From: an uncultured Pseudomonadota bacterium
Lineage (GTDB): Bacteria; Pseudomonadota; Alphaproteobacteria; Rs-D84
Length of the DNA: 64,000 bases
Assembly: GCA_902801125.1 (NCBI GenBank)
Contig: CADCGT010000002.1
Span: forward strand, 289,157-353,156
Direction: 5' to 3'
Both the position numbers and the translations under genes were made by a program. Each line of letters opens with the position of its first letter. The stretch's first letter is position 1. Shown piece after piece: positions 29,868 through 38,510 of the stretch. Below the pieces are notes generated by a model that did no database searches, was not told where the DNA came from, and saw only the letters and a list, made by a program, of their open reading frames with translations.

Positions 29868-30653
29868 TTAGAAATCAACCCCAAATTTAACACCGAAACC
29901 GATACCATCTTGGGATTCCCAACCACCATCGTTGTGTTCGATATCTTTGCTGATATAAACACCCAAATACTTGGTTGCATCAAAGTTAAAGTTCAAACCA
30001 GCGGCCAATTCCCATAACCCATGATTATTTGCGTCAAAATAGCTGTCCAGGGTCTTATAGTAATCCGCAGATGCAATCGCGCTCCAACGATCACTGAACG
30101 TCCAATGACCGGCAACACCCAAATTCAAATTATGATTTTGATTATATTCATCATCATATGCCCAATTGAACATACCGGAATTAGTATAAATGAAATTCGC
30201 ATGTGCCATCAATGTCCAATCTTCGGTCACATAACCACCGCGGACACCAGCCATCCAAGAATATGTTGTCATATCTTTTTCGAACATAGAATTATGGAAC
30301 GCGCGCATTGGGGTCACTTCAAAACCAGCCAACACATCAAGTTTCCACGCGCAATCGTCAATCAAACGATACGCCGCATCCAACGCAACTTCATTCCACG
30401 AAAAGTTTTCAAAGAACGCATGTTCTGTCACAGACGTTGTTAAACCAACGGTCAATCTATCTGTGATCCCCCATCCAAAACGTTCACCCAAAGACCAATC
30501 TTGATCATTCTGGGAATGAGATCCCACGACCGTTTCACTAACAAAGTGACCTTTTTGTGGCATGTATAACGGATTACCGTCAATAACATTTGCCGCGTTT
30601 GCACCGGTAGCCGCCAAGACGGCCAACACAGAAGTCAAAGCAATTTTTTTCAT
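29868..30653 (-). CDS. Outer-membrane beta-barrel protein, tandem paralog 1
   Basis: A 261-aa protein with a signal peptide (MKKIALTSVLAVLAATGANA), then the shared mature start DGNPLYMPQKGHF. Alternating aromatic beta-strands and a terminal Phe (FGVKFGVDF) match substrates of the BAM machinery. Trp-rich strand pairs such as TEDWTLMAHANFIYTN recur in its neighbours. Probably a porin-like or adhesin-like barrel. Its own terminator and upstream CTAG motif suggest separate transcription. Confidence 0.8.
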   Translation of the reverse strand: MKKIALTSVLAVLAATGANAANVIDGNPLYMPQKGHFVSETVVGSHSQNDQDWSLGERFGWGITDRLTVGLTTSVTEHAFFENFSWNEVALDAAYRLIDDCAWKLDVLAGFEVTPMRAFHNSMFEKDMTTYSWMAGVRGGYVTEDWTLMAHANFIYTNSGMFNWAYDDEYNQNHNLNLGVAGHWTFSDRWSAIASADYYKTLDSYFDANNHGLWELAAGLNFNFDATKYLGVYISKDIEHNDGGWESQDGIGFGVKFGVDF

Positions 30654-30682
30654 TATTTTATCCTTTCATTTTTGTTTTATAC

Positions 30683-30703
30683 CTAGAAAATATAATCTAG
30701 TTG
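30683..30703 (-). promoter_or_regulatory. CAACTAG-n10-CTAG motif upstream of barrel paralog 1
   Basis: On the minus strand CAACTAG, ten bases, CTAG, about 30 bp before the start codon. All three tandem barrel genes have the motif. Confidence 0.4.
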
Positions 30704-30737
30704 ATGCAATTCTAACAACATCTTAGGACTTTGTCCA

Positions 30738-30768
30738 CAAAAAAAGAACGGGTCAATCGACCCGTCCT
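30738..30768 (-). terminator. Terminator of barrel paralog 2
   Basis: ACGGGTC-GATT-GACCCGT hairpin followed by TTCTTTTTTT on the minus strand. Confidence 0.85.
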
Positions 30769-30785
30769 TGTATCATATTACGATA

Positions 30786-31664
30786 TTAGAAATCGATACC
30801 GAATTTCAAACCGAAACCATAACCGTTGACATCATCAACATCCAGGCCACCGGCGACTTCACGTGCGATTTCTTTGGTCAAATATGCACCAACATATTTT
30901 GTATCGTCAATGTTCATATTCAGACCCAAAGACAATTCCCAGAAACCTTTGGTTTCAACTTCATTGTAATGATCCATAACTTTGAAATAGTCAGCAGATG
31001 CAACTGCACTCCATGTATCACTCATTGTCCAATGACCGGCAACACCCAAGTTCAAGATGTGATTCGCCCACATTGGATCATCATCACCCCAGTTGAACGC
31101 TTCACTGTTAGCATAGATAAAATTAGCATGTGCCGCCAATGTCCAATCTTCGGTTACATAACCACCACGAACACCCGCAGTCCACATATATGTTGTTGTT
31201 TCTTTATCCATGAATTTTGCATGATCGCCCCAAACCGGCATCATTTCAAATCCACCCATGATATCCAATTTCCATGCAGAATCATTGATAACGCGCCATG
31301 TCAAATCTGCGCCCAATTCGTTCCATGCATTACCATTACCAAGTTCTTCCGTCACTTCTGTCGCGGCTGTTTGCCCCGCCACACCATCATCTACAACAGT
31401 CGTTGTTTTTGTTTTACCATCAAACCAATTTGCTTCGGACGCCGATGTGTTCAACGAAATCGCCAAACGGTCAGTAATACCAAAACCAAATGTTTCACCC
31501 AAAGACACTTCATCAACATTTTTTGTATCCGAAGACAAAGATGTTTCACTGTAAAAATGACCCTTTTGTGGCATATACAACGGATTACCATCCATTGTGT
31601 TCGCCGCATTCGCGCCGGCCGCCGCAAAGACAGCCAACAAAGATGTCAAAGCAATTTTTTTCAT
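30786..31664 (-). CDS. Outer-membrane beta-barrel protein, tandem paralog 2
   Basis: A 292-aa paralog of its neighbours: signal peptide MKKIALTSLLAVFAAAGANA, mature start DGNPLYMPQKGHFYSETSL, terminal FGLKFGIDF. It has a longer loop (about residues 80-110, KTTTVVDDGVAGQTAATEV) than paralog 1, a likely surface-exposed variable region. Ribosome site AAGGAT precedes the ATG. Confidence 0.8.
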   Translation of the reverse strand: MKKIALTSLLAVFAAAGANAANTMDGNPLYMPQKGHFYSETSLSSDTKNVDEVSLGETFGFGITDRLAISLNTSASEANWFDGKTKTTTVVDDGVAGQTAATEVTEELGNGNAWNELGADLTWRVINDSAWKLDIMGGFEMMPVWGDHAKFMDKETTTYMWTAGVRGGYVTEDWTLAAHANFIYANSEAFNWGDDDPMWANHILNLGVAGHWTMSDTWSAVASADYFKVMDHYNEVETKGFWELSLGLNMNIDDTKYVGAYLTKEIAREVAGGLDVDDVNGYGFGLKFGIDF

Positions 31665-31699
31665 TATTTATCCTTTCGTTGTTTGTTTAAGTTCATGAA

Positions 31700-31716
31700 C
31701 TAGTACAACCTAGTTG
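31700..31716 (-). promoter_or_regulatory. CAACTAG-n6-CTAG motif upstream of barrel paralog 2
   Basis: Same motif as at 30683, with a 6-bp spacer. Confidence 0.4.
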
Positions 31717-31781
31717 AGCACATTTTAACCCACAAATGGGAATAAATTCAAGCAAAAAATAATAACCAAGAATAACAAAAA

Positions 31782-31872
31782 GTGGTTAGTGGTTAGTGTT
31801 AGTGGTTAGTAGAATCTGGAATAATTTTGCAATTGTGAATTTATTCCAGAGACCACTAGCCACTAACCACTA
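31782..31872. repeat. ACTAACC repeats flanking a TCTGGAATAA inverted repeat
   Basis: GTTAGTGGTTAGT units, then an imperfect hairpin with TCTGGAATAA/TTATTCCAGA arms (31813-31850), then CACTAACCACTAAA. The arrangement matches 11758-11820. Confidence 0.65.
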
Positions 31873-31899
31873 AAAAAACGCCCTTTCGGGCGTTTTTGT
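31872..31899 (-). terminator. Terminator of barrel paralog 3
   Basis: ACGCCC-TTTC-GGGCGT hairpin with T-runs on both strands. Confidence 0.85.
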
Positions 31900-31900
31900 T

Positions 31901-32674
31901 TTAGAATTCGATACCGAATTTAACACCATAACCAACACCGTCATCCAATTCCCAATCGCCTGTGGCATGATGCATCGCACCATTGATATACAAGCCAACA
32001 AACTTTGTTGCATCAATGTTGTAATTCACACCAAACGTACCGGTCCAAGAACCATCATCTTTTGCTTCTTCATCGGCAAAACCGGTATATTCAACGCCAG
32101 CGACCAAATTCCAATTGTTAGTCAACACCAATTGAGCATCAACACCCGCACGCCACATATGATTCAACGGATATTCATCACCCCAGTTGAAAGATTCGGT
32201 GTTACCATAGTTAAAGTCAACATGACCCGCAACCGTCCATCCTGATGTCATATATCCGGCGCGCAATCCCATTGTCCACATATAGTTTGAATAATCTTCA
32301 TCCCAGAACGGTTCATGATCGCCCCAAACCGGTATCACGCCATAACGACCATAAACATCGGCCTTCCATGCGCCACGATCAAATACGCGCATTGTCAAGC
32401 CTAATGACAAATCATTCCAAGATGCACCATCAAAAGATTCTAATTCTGATGCACTGGTTCTTAAATCAACCGCCAAGAAATCAGAAACACCAAAACCAAA
32501 TTCTTCACCCAACGTCCAATTTTCAGATTTTTCAGAATGAGAATACAAATCTGTCACACTGTAAAAATGACCGGCACGTGGCATATACAACGGATTACCG
32601 TCAATCGCGTTTGCCGCATGTGCACCCGCCGCCGCGAAAACCGCCAATAAAGATGTTAAAGCAATTTTTTTCAT
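31901..32674 (-). CDS. Outer-membrane beta-barrel protein, tandem paralog 3
   Basis: A 257-aa paralog: signal peptide MKKIALTSLLAVFAAAGAHA, mature start DGNPLYMPRAGHFYSVTDL, terminal YGVKFGIEF. The signal peptides of paralogs 2 and 3 differ by one residue, while surface loops diverge, as after recent duplication. It is the most upstream gene of the tandem set. Confidence 0.8.
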   Translation of the reverse strand: MKKIALTSLLAVFAAAGAHAANAIDGNPLYMPRAGHFYSVTDLYSHSEKSENWTLGEEFGFGVSDFLAVDLRTSASELESFDGASWNDLSLGLTMRVFDRGAWKADVYGRYGVIPVWGDHEPFWDEDYSNYMWTMGLRAGYMTSGWTVAGHVDFNYGNTESFNWGDEYPLNHMWRAGVDAQLVLTNNWNLVAGVEYTGFADEEAKDDGSWTGTFGVNYNIDATKFVGLYINGAMHHATGDWELDDGVGYGVKFGIEF

Positions 32675-32706
32675 TATTTATCCTTTCCTTGTTTGTTTAT
32701 GAAAAA

Positions 32707-32730
32707 CTAGAACTTCTCTCCATCTAGTTG
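32707..32730 (-). promoter_or_regulatory. CAACTAG-n13-CTAG motif upstream of barrel paralog 3
   Basis: Same motif with a 13-bp spacer. A TTGACA overlaps its upstream end on the minus strand and may be the -35. Confidence 0.4.
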
Positions 32731-32776
32731 TCAATATTTTCCTATTTGAAAAATACAATTTCAAGAAAAAAGATTT

Positions 32777-32867
32777 TTGCGAACATGAAAAAATTGTGCT
32801 ATAATCCCGGCCGTTGCGATTCGGAACATTACCACACCGCACAAGGCGCGGCATTTCCGCGTTTTTT
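32777..32867 (+). ncRNA. Candidate small RNA with promoter and terminator
   Basis: A TTGCGA -35 (32777-32782), 17-bp spacer and TATAAT -10 (32800-32805, preceded by TTGTGC) predict a start near 32812. A CGCGG-CATTT-CCGCG hairpin with T6 ends at 32867, giving a transcript of about 55 nt. No frame worth translating is present. It lies between divergent genes. It could also be an attenuated leader of a lost gene. Confidence 0.4.
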
Positions 32868-32916
32868 ATTAAAAATTTATAAAATTAAATTATTAAAGTT
32901 TTTAATGAATAACAAA

Positions 32917-33921
32917 TTACAAATCTGGATTGTTTAATTTTTTTATCTCGCGCCAGTCGGCATGATTTTTCATATGCGATTCGTAATCAGATGAAAATTT
33001 ATGACCGCCCCGCCCGTCTGCAACGAAATACAGATATTTTGTATCGGCGGGATTCATCACGGCACGAATCGCCGCACGACCAACATTTGCAATTGGCGCC
33101 GGCGGCAGGCCATTATTGCGATATGTATTATACGCACTGTCTATTTTCAAATGTCCACGCAACAATGGCGCACCCCGCATATCACCATACCCATCGGTCA
33201 ACGCATAGACAACCGTCGGGTCCGCCTGTAATCGCATTCCACGACGCAGGCGATTCAAATACACACTTGCCACCACGGGCATTTCCGATGCGCGCGGCGT
33301 TTCCCTTTGCACGATGGACGCCAATATTATTACATCGTCCCATCCACGCAGCGGTGCCGGTGGCGTGCGACGCGTACGAATCCAATTATTTTTTATCCCC
33401 TCCATTTTTTTACGTGCCAATTCCAGAACCGCCAACCGCGATGTTCCACGCGCCACATGATATGTATCGGGGAAAATATCACCATCGGCCAAATCACATA
33501 CGGCGCGTCCATCATCACAATCTACATCGCCGTCCAATTGCGACGCCCCGCGCAATAAATCTTTGATTTGCAGGATTGTCAAACCTTCGGGAATAACAAT
33601 TTTTATTGTTGCGATTTTTCCGCGTTGAAACATACCGGCAATTTTCCAAACCGACGCCCCCCGTGGAATTTCATATTCACCACTTTGCACGCGTCCGCCC
33701 CGCATACGAATGGCCATTTTGAATGCCATATCGGAAAATACGATTTTTTGGGAATCCAATCGGCGCGCGACACTTGTCACCGTATCGCCAGAATTTATAT
33801 TAAACATAACCGATTCGCGAATCGGCGACCGCACGCCCAACGCATAGTAAATCACACCCGCCATCGCAATTGCAATCAATATTAAATAGCGCGCAAAAAT
33901 CTTTTTCGTTCGTTTCCGCAT
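32917..33921 (-). CDS. mltG: Endolytic transglycosylase MltG
   Basis: Cuts nascent glycan strands at the inner membrane and sets their length. From ATG 33921 the 334-aa protein has an N-terminal membrane anchor (YLILIAIAMAGVIYYALG), a LysM-like region, and the YceG catalytic domain with LASIVQRET, MRLQADPTVVYAL and YLYFVADGRGGHKFS. The usual ASIVEKET is ASIVQRET here; the second Glu is kept. ATG 33921 is preferred over 33933 because the latter overlaps the -10 (CATAAT, minus strand, 33932-33937; TTGCAA -35 16 bp upstream). The leader is about 4 nt. Confidence 0.9.
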   Translation of the reverse strand: MRKRTKKIFARYLILIAIAMAGVIYYALGVRSPIRESVMFNINSGDTVTSVARRLDSQKIVFSDMAFKMAIRMRGGRVQSGEYEIPRGASVWKIAGMFQRGKIATIKIVIPEGLTILQIKDLLRGASQLDGDVDCDDGRAVCDLADGDIFPDTYHVARGTSRLAVLELARKKMEGIKNNWIRTRRTPPAPLRGWDDVIILASIVQRETPRASEMPVVASVYLNRLRRGMRLQADPTVVYALTDGYGDMRGAPLLRGHLKIDSAYNTYRNNGLPPAPIANVGRAAIRAVMNPADTKYLYFVADGRGGHKFSSDYESHMKNHADWREIKKLNNPDL

Positions 33922-34001
33922 AGCGAAAAACATTATGCCAGATAAAAACCAATTTGCAAATTATGATTACATAATCATATAAATTTGAATCACATAAATT
34001 A

Positions 34002-34031
34002 AAATCACCCCCGAGGGATAGGGGGTGATTT
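34002..34031 (-). terminator. Terminator of tRNA-Pro
   Basis: A perfect 11-bp stem, AAATCACCCCC with GGGGGTGATTT, directly downstream of the tRNA. Confidence 0.8.
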
Positions 34032-34038
34032 AAATTTA

Positions 34039-34115
<77 letters not shown>

Positions 34116-34156
34116 AACATACACAACAAACAAACGTTCTTTGAAGGAACGGTTCG

Positions 34157-34184
34157 ATTATAGAGCACAAATATTCATTTGCAA
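34157..34184 (-). promoter_or_regulatory. tRNA-Pro promoter
   Basis: TTGCAA -35 (34179-34184), 16-bp spacer and TATAAT -10 (34157-34162) on the minus strand; TTGTGCTC precedes the -10. Confidence 0.7.
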
Positions 34185-34322
34185 CTTTTTTTTAACTTTT
34201 TTTATTTTTTCCCTATCTTGCCACCTTTTACTAAACACTAACAACTAACACTAACCACTTTTTGCTTGTTTTTTCCCAGAAATATTGCATCATTTATGGA
34301 AATTTAATCAAAGGAATACTAT

Positions 34323-35981
34323 ATGTTTGCGACACGTTTTTTATCCAAGACGCATTTCGAAGATTACAAAGATTATATTGAAAATGCCCGCCCAATCGTC
34401 CCGGAACACTTTAATTTCGCATACGATGTTGTTGATGAAATCGCACGCGAAACCCCGGAAAAGCCGGCAATTATCTGGGTTGACGATTCGGGAAATTGCA
34501 AACGGTTTTCTTTTTCCGACCTGTCGCGGATGTCAAATGCGGTTGCAAATTATTTGACGTCGCGCGGCCTTAAACGTGGCGATACCGTATTATTGTTCTT
34601 GCGCCGGCGTTGGGAATATTGGGTTTTAATGATGGCGATGCACAAAACCGGCGTAATTCCGATCCCATCAACGAATCAGTTAAAGGCCGAAGACATAAAA
34701 TACCGAATCGATACAGCCGACGCCCGTGCAATCATCGCCTTTGACGACGGCCATGTTGTGACCGAGATTAAAAACGCAATTGGCGATTCGAATGTTTTAT
34801 TCATAACAAATGATGAAGTTGCCGATTCGATAAACACTATGCCGGACACATTTGAACGCGTGCCCAACGAAAATTCCGACACGATGGTTATTTACTTTAC
34901 ATCTGGCACGACCGACATGCCAAAAATGGTTGCCCACAATTACACATATCCATTGGGGCACATAAACACCGCGGTATTTTGGCAAAGATTGCGCGACGGC
35001 GATATTCATTTCACACTGTCTGAATCGGGATGGGCAAAATGTTCATGGGGCAAAATGTACGGCCAATGGTTGGCGGGTGCCACGGTATTTATATTTGATG
35101 TCGCGGGAATCTTTACCGCGCACGATTTGTGGCACGCAATGTCAGAATACGGTGTGACATCGTTCTGTGCGCCACCGACGGTTTATAAAATGCTGATTCA
35201 CGCCGACGCGTCAAAATATGACCTGACGAAATTGGTCAAGGCCGATGTCGCCGGCGAGGCATTAAATCCAGAGGTTTACGAACGTTTTCTTGCCATGACC
35301 GGAATTAAATTACACGAAGGATTCGGTCAAACCGAAACATGCGTCCAATTATTTACGAACGAATGGATTGAACCCAAACCCGGCAGCATGGGCATGCCCG
35401 CCGCCGGTTGGGACATAAAATTATTGGACGAAGACGGTCGCCCGGTCGCGGATGGCCGTGTTGGCGAAATTTGCATATCATTGGAAAACGGTCGCCCGGT
35501 CGGCCTGTTCCAGGGATATCATAAAAACGAAAAATTGACCAATTTGGCGTTTCGCGACGGGTACTATCACACGGGCGATGTCGCGTATCGCGATGCGGAC
35601 GGTTATTTCTGGTTCGTGGGCCGCAATGATGATTTGATTAAATCGTCTGGTTATCGTATAAGTCCATTTGAGGTTGAATCTGTATTATTGGAACATCCCG
35701 CCGTACGCGAAGTTGCCGTCACCGGCATTCCCGACCCATCACGCGGCATGGCGGTCAAGGCAACAATTGTCTTGAATAAATATTTCCAAGGAACAGATGT
35801 CTTGATCCGGCAATTACAGGACCACGTCCGCAACCGCACCGCGGCATATAAATACCCGCGTGTTATTGAATTCGTTGACAGTTTACCAATGACCATATCG
35901 GGCAAGATTCGCCGCGCCCTTATCCGCACATTGGACAGCGCGAAAAGCGCAATCGGCCTGGGTAAAGAAGACGAAAAATAG
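34323..35981 (+). CDS. Acyl-CoA synthetase (AMP-forming), medium-chain/ACSM-like
   Basis: A 552-aa ANL-superfamily enzyme that activates a carboxylic acid with ATP and CoA. The P-loop is YFTSGTTDMPK (about residues 193-203), with Asp where Gly is nearly universal. Other motifs are GEGFGQTET-like HEGFGQTET, YHTGDVAYRD and GRNDDLIKSSGYRISPFEVE, with the catalytic Lys in SGKIRR near the end. WGKMYGQWLAGATVF resembles medium-chain ACSM enzymes; substrate is inferred. AAAGGA precedes the ATG. ACTAACC repeats flank the gene on both sides. Confidence 0.85.
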   Translation: MFATRFLSKTHFEDYKDYIENARPIVPEHFNFAYDVVDEIARETPEKPAIIWVDDSGNCKRFSFSDLSRMSNAVANYLTSRGLKRGDTVLLFLRRRWEYWVLMMAMHKTGVIPIPSTNQLKAEDIKYRIDTADARAIIAFDDGHVVTEIKNAIGDSNVLFITNDEVADSINTMPDTFERVPNENSDTMVIYFTSGTTDMPKMVAHNYTYPLGHINTAVFWQRLRDGDIHFTLSESGWAKCSWGKMYGQWLAGATVFIFDVAGIFTAHDLWHAMSEYGVTSFCAPPTVYKMLIHADASKYDLTKLVKADVAGEALNPEVYERFLAMTGIKLHEGFGQTETCVQLFTNEWIEPKPGSMGMPAAGWDIKLLDEDGRPVADGRVGEICISLENGRPVGLFQGYHKNEKLTNLAFRDGYYHTGDVAYRDADGYFWFVGRNDDLIKSSGYRISPFEVESVLLEHPAVREVAVTGIPDPSRGMAVKATIVLNKYFQGTDVLIRQLQDHVRNRTAAYKYPRVIEFVDSLPMTISGKIRRALIRTLDSAKSAIGLGKEDEK

Positions 35982-36001
35982 TGGGCGAGTGTTAGTGATT
36001 A

Positions 36002-36032
36002 GAAAAAACCGCCCCATTCGGGCGTTTTTTTT
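36002..36032. terminator. Shared terminator between convergent genes
   Basis: ACCGCCC-CATT-CGGGCGT hairpin with T-runs on both strands, between the acyl-CoA synthetase gene and the convergent YVD-family gene. Confidence 0.8.
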
Positions 36033-36537
36033 AATCCGGTAATTCCCACAACAGGCAATTTTCACTGGTTTCTTCGGCATTTTCGATATACCGCACACAT
36101 ACCTTGTTTTTCTGCCTTAGTTCAATTTCTTCGTCGATTCTTCCAAATGCATAATCAATAATTCCTGCGGAAATTACCCCTTTGCTTACATCATCCGTTG
36201 TAAAACCACGTGGTTCTAAAACTGTCATCAATGCACCGCCCTCTTCGGTTAATTTGCCAATGGCTAATTTAAGCCCCCATGTTCGGTTTTCTCCAGCCAT
36301 ACCATTGGCCCCCGTCGACAAGAATACACGTTTTTGGATTACCCCATCGGTGGTTGTGTCGGTGATAACAGAACTTGGGTAGAACCGCGTTGTTGGATGA
36401 CCGGCGATTTTATCTTGTTTTGTTTCGACCCGGGTATCTACATAGTTTTGTGTGGTGACGGTTTGCGTTGTTGTTTCGGCGTACGTGTTGCCCGCAACCG
36501 CCGTTATAACCATGGCAAATAATAACTTTTTGCTCAT
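36031..36537 (-). CDS. Secreted YVD-family protein
   Basis: A 168-aa protein of the paralogous group. Signal peptide MSKKLLFAMVITAVAGNTYA, then TVTTQNYVDTRVETKQDKI, a variable middle, and the end CVRYIENAEETSENCLLWELP with two Cys that may pair. Function unknown. The YVD/KQDKI stretch looks like a short helical segment. A copy of the 107-bp palindrome element lies upstream, beside fabF. Confidence 0.75.
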   Translation of the reverse strand: MSKKLLFAMVITAVAGNTYAETTTQTVTTQNYVDTRVETKQDKIAGHPTTRFYPSSVITDTTTDGVIQKRVFLSTGANGMAGENRTWGLKLAIGKLTEEGGALMTVLEPRGFTTDDVSKGVISAGIIDYAFGRIDEEIELRQKNKVCVRYIENAEETSENCLLWELPD

Positions 36538-36586
36538 TGTACTTGTCCTTTTTCTCTCTGATTTTCCTTGCTAAAAAGTGTACAAT

Positions 36587-36742
36587 AAACCAAGGTTTTT
36601 TTACGCTTTGAATTTTAATTTTTGCAAAATTGCTAACCCTTTGTTTTTACGAAAAAACAAAATTTTGATTTTTTGAAAAAAAGTGTTGATTTTAAACCTT
36701 GGTTTTTTTACGCATAAACCCCGCGGATTCCGCGGGGTTCAC
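36587..36742 (-). promoter_or_regulatory. 107-bp-spaced palindrome element, copy B
   Basis: AAACCAAGGTTT at 36587-36598 and AAACCTTGGTTT at 36694-36705 (centres 107 bp apart), with the CCCCGCGG hairpin (36717-36741). The interior is nearly identical to copy A. Confidence 0.75.
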
Positions 36743-36761
36743 TAACCACTAACACTATCCA

Positions 36762-38012
36762 CTAATCAACTTTCTTCATAACCAGTGATGCATTTGTGCC
36801 GCCGAATCCAAACGAATTGGACAGTGCGACATTGACCTGACGTTTTTTCGCAACATTTGGAACCAAATCGAAATCGCCAACTTCTTCAACCGGATTTTGC
36901 AAATTGATTGTCGGCGGAACAATTCCATTACGAATCGCCTGGATACAGAATATTGCCTCGACCGCGCCGGCGGCACCCAACAAGTGTCCCGTCATAGACT
37001 TTGTCGAAGACATACATGCATTTGTGCCGGCGAACATATTCTTAACCGCCAACAATTCGCCAATATCGCCCAATCCCGTTGATGTCCCGTGCGCATTGAT
37101 ATAGTCAACATCCGCCGGTTTTAACCCCGCGTCGCGCAGTGCCGCCGCCATCGCGCGCGCGCCACCTTCACCGCCCGTTGCCGGGGCGGTAATGTGATAC
37201 GCATCACCCGACAGGCCATATCCCGCAACTTCGGCATAAATTTTTGCGCCACGCGCAACCGCGTGTTCATATTCTTCCAAAACCAAAATACCCGCACCTT
37301 CGGACATAATAAATCCGTCACGGTCACGGTCCCATGGACGCGATGCGTGCGTCGGGTCATCGTTGCGCGTGCTTAATGCCTTCATCGCCGAAAATCCCGC
37401 CACGCCGATTTTACCAACCGCGCCTTCGCACCCGCCACAGACCATAATATCGGCATCACCATGTTGAATCAAACGCACACCTTCACCGATACTGTGCGCA
37501 CCGGTGGCACACGCGGTCACCATCGCAACATTCGGCCCACGCAGGCCATATTTAATGGATATATGTCCCGCCGCCATATTGATAATGCACTTTGGAATAA
37601 AGAACGGACTTATATGTCGTGGGCCATTGTTCGCCAATTCAATACAGTTTTCATAAATTGTGTTCAATCCGCCGATACCACTGCCGACCGAAACGCCGAC
37701 CCGGTCTTTGTCGCCGGTGTATGTATCAAGGCCCGCATCGCGTATCGCCTCGTCCGCGGCAACAACGCCATACAATATACATTTATCCATTTTGCGTTGT
37801 TCGCGCGGTTCAACAACGGTGTCTGGATTATACATACCGGGTTCGGTTCCACGCACCGGCACGCCCGCGATTTGGCACGCCAAATCAGACGCTTCAAATT
37901 CTTCTATTCTGCGCACGCCCGATCGGCCCGCAATAATATTTTCCCACGCGTATTCCACACCGCAACCAACCGGTGACACAATTCCCATACCCGTGACAAC
38001 AACTCTTTTCAT
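36762..38012 (-). CDS. fabF: 3-oxoacyl-ACP synthase II
   Basis: 416-aa condensing enzyme of type II fatty-acid synthesis, joining malonyl-ACP to acyl-ACP. Catalytic Cys168 (VTACATG), His308 (NAHGTST) and His343 (SMTGHLLGAAG) are all present, and SNSFGFGGTN is near the end. It lies directly downstream of acpP, separated by a terminator, so it likely has its own promoter in the 38020-38075 gap. Confidence 0.97.
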   Translation of the reverse strand: MKRVVVTGMGIVSPVGCGVEYAWENIIAGRSGVRRIEEFEASDLACQIAGVPVRGTEPGMYNPDTVVEPREQRKMDKCILYGVVAADEAIRDAGLDTYTGDKDRVGVSVGSGIGGLNTIYENCIELANNGPRHISPFFIPKCIINMAAGHISIKYGLRGPNVAMVTACATGAHSIGEGVRLIQHGDADIMVCGGCEGAVGKIGVAGFSAMKALSTRNDDPTHASRPWDRDRDGFIMSEGAGILVLEEYEHAVARGAKIYAEVAGYGLSGDAYHITAPATGGEGGARAMAAALRDAGLKPADVDYINAHGTSTGLGDIGELLAVKNMFAGTNACMSSTKSMTGHLLGAAGAVEAIFCIQAIRNGIVPPTINLQNPVEEVGDFDLVPNVAKKRQVNVALSNSFGFGGTNASLVMKKVD

Positions 38013-38078
38013 GATTTAAATCCTTTATAAAGTTAAACTTGTGTCACAATAATAATATGTTTTCTGCAAAAAATACAG

Positions 38079-38115
38079 AAAAAAAAGCGTCACGCAAATA
38101 AATCGCGTGACGTGG
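38079..38115 (-). terminator. Terminator between acpP and fabF
   Basis: CGTCACGC ... GCGTGACG stem followed by T8 on the minus strand. Confidence 0.8.
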
Positions 38116-38134
38116 ATATTTCACAAACTTTTTA

Positions 38135-38392
38135 TTATTTTGCGGCCTTTGATGCAGCGCCTTTGACGTGTGCATCGATGTATTTAACCGCATCACCCAC
38201 GGTGACCAATTTTGCCGCTTCTTCATCTGGGATTGTGATTTCAAATTCTTTTTCCACTTCCATAACGAATTCGACGACATCCAAAGAATCCGCACCCAAA
38301 TCGTTCACGAAAGCCGCCTTTTCTGTGACTTTGGCTTCATCAACGCCCAATTTGGCGACTACGATTTCTTTTACTTTTTCAAAAGTTGACAT
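38135..38392 (-). CDS. acpP: Acyl carrier protein
   Basis: 85 aa from ATG 38392, preceded by AAGGATAT; in-frame upstream ATGs would add 23 non-ACP residues. The phosphopantetheine site is Ser36 in GADSLDVVE. It carries acyl chains for FabF and for the PlsC pathway. The C-terminus has a short Lys/Ala tail (GAASKAAK). Confidence 0.96.
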   Translation of the reverse strand: MSTFEKVKEIVVAKLGVDEAKVTEKAAFVNDLGADSLDVVEFVMEVEKEFEITIPDEEAAKLVTVGDAVKYIDAHVKGAASKAAK

Positions 38393-38451
38393 TTTATATC
38401 CTTTGTTTTTGTTAAACTTTCTGTCATACCCTAAATGACGTTTATGCATAA

Positions 38452-38480
38452 AAACTATCACTTTCGACCCCGCGTGTCAA
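38452..38480 (-). promoter_or_regulatory. acpP promoter
   Basis: Perfect TTGACA -35 (38475-38480), 17-bp spacer, TAGTTT -10 (38452-38457). Start near 38445, leader about 53 nt. Confidence 0.6.
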
Positions 38481-38510
38481 GAAATTATAACAAATAATAA
38501 CAAATGGGGT

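Noticed and set aside
32728..32937. Possible 69-aa plus-strand gene
   Set aside because: It is interrupted by the candidate small-RNA promoter and terminator and has no ribosome site or recognisable protein sequence.
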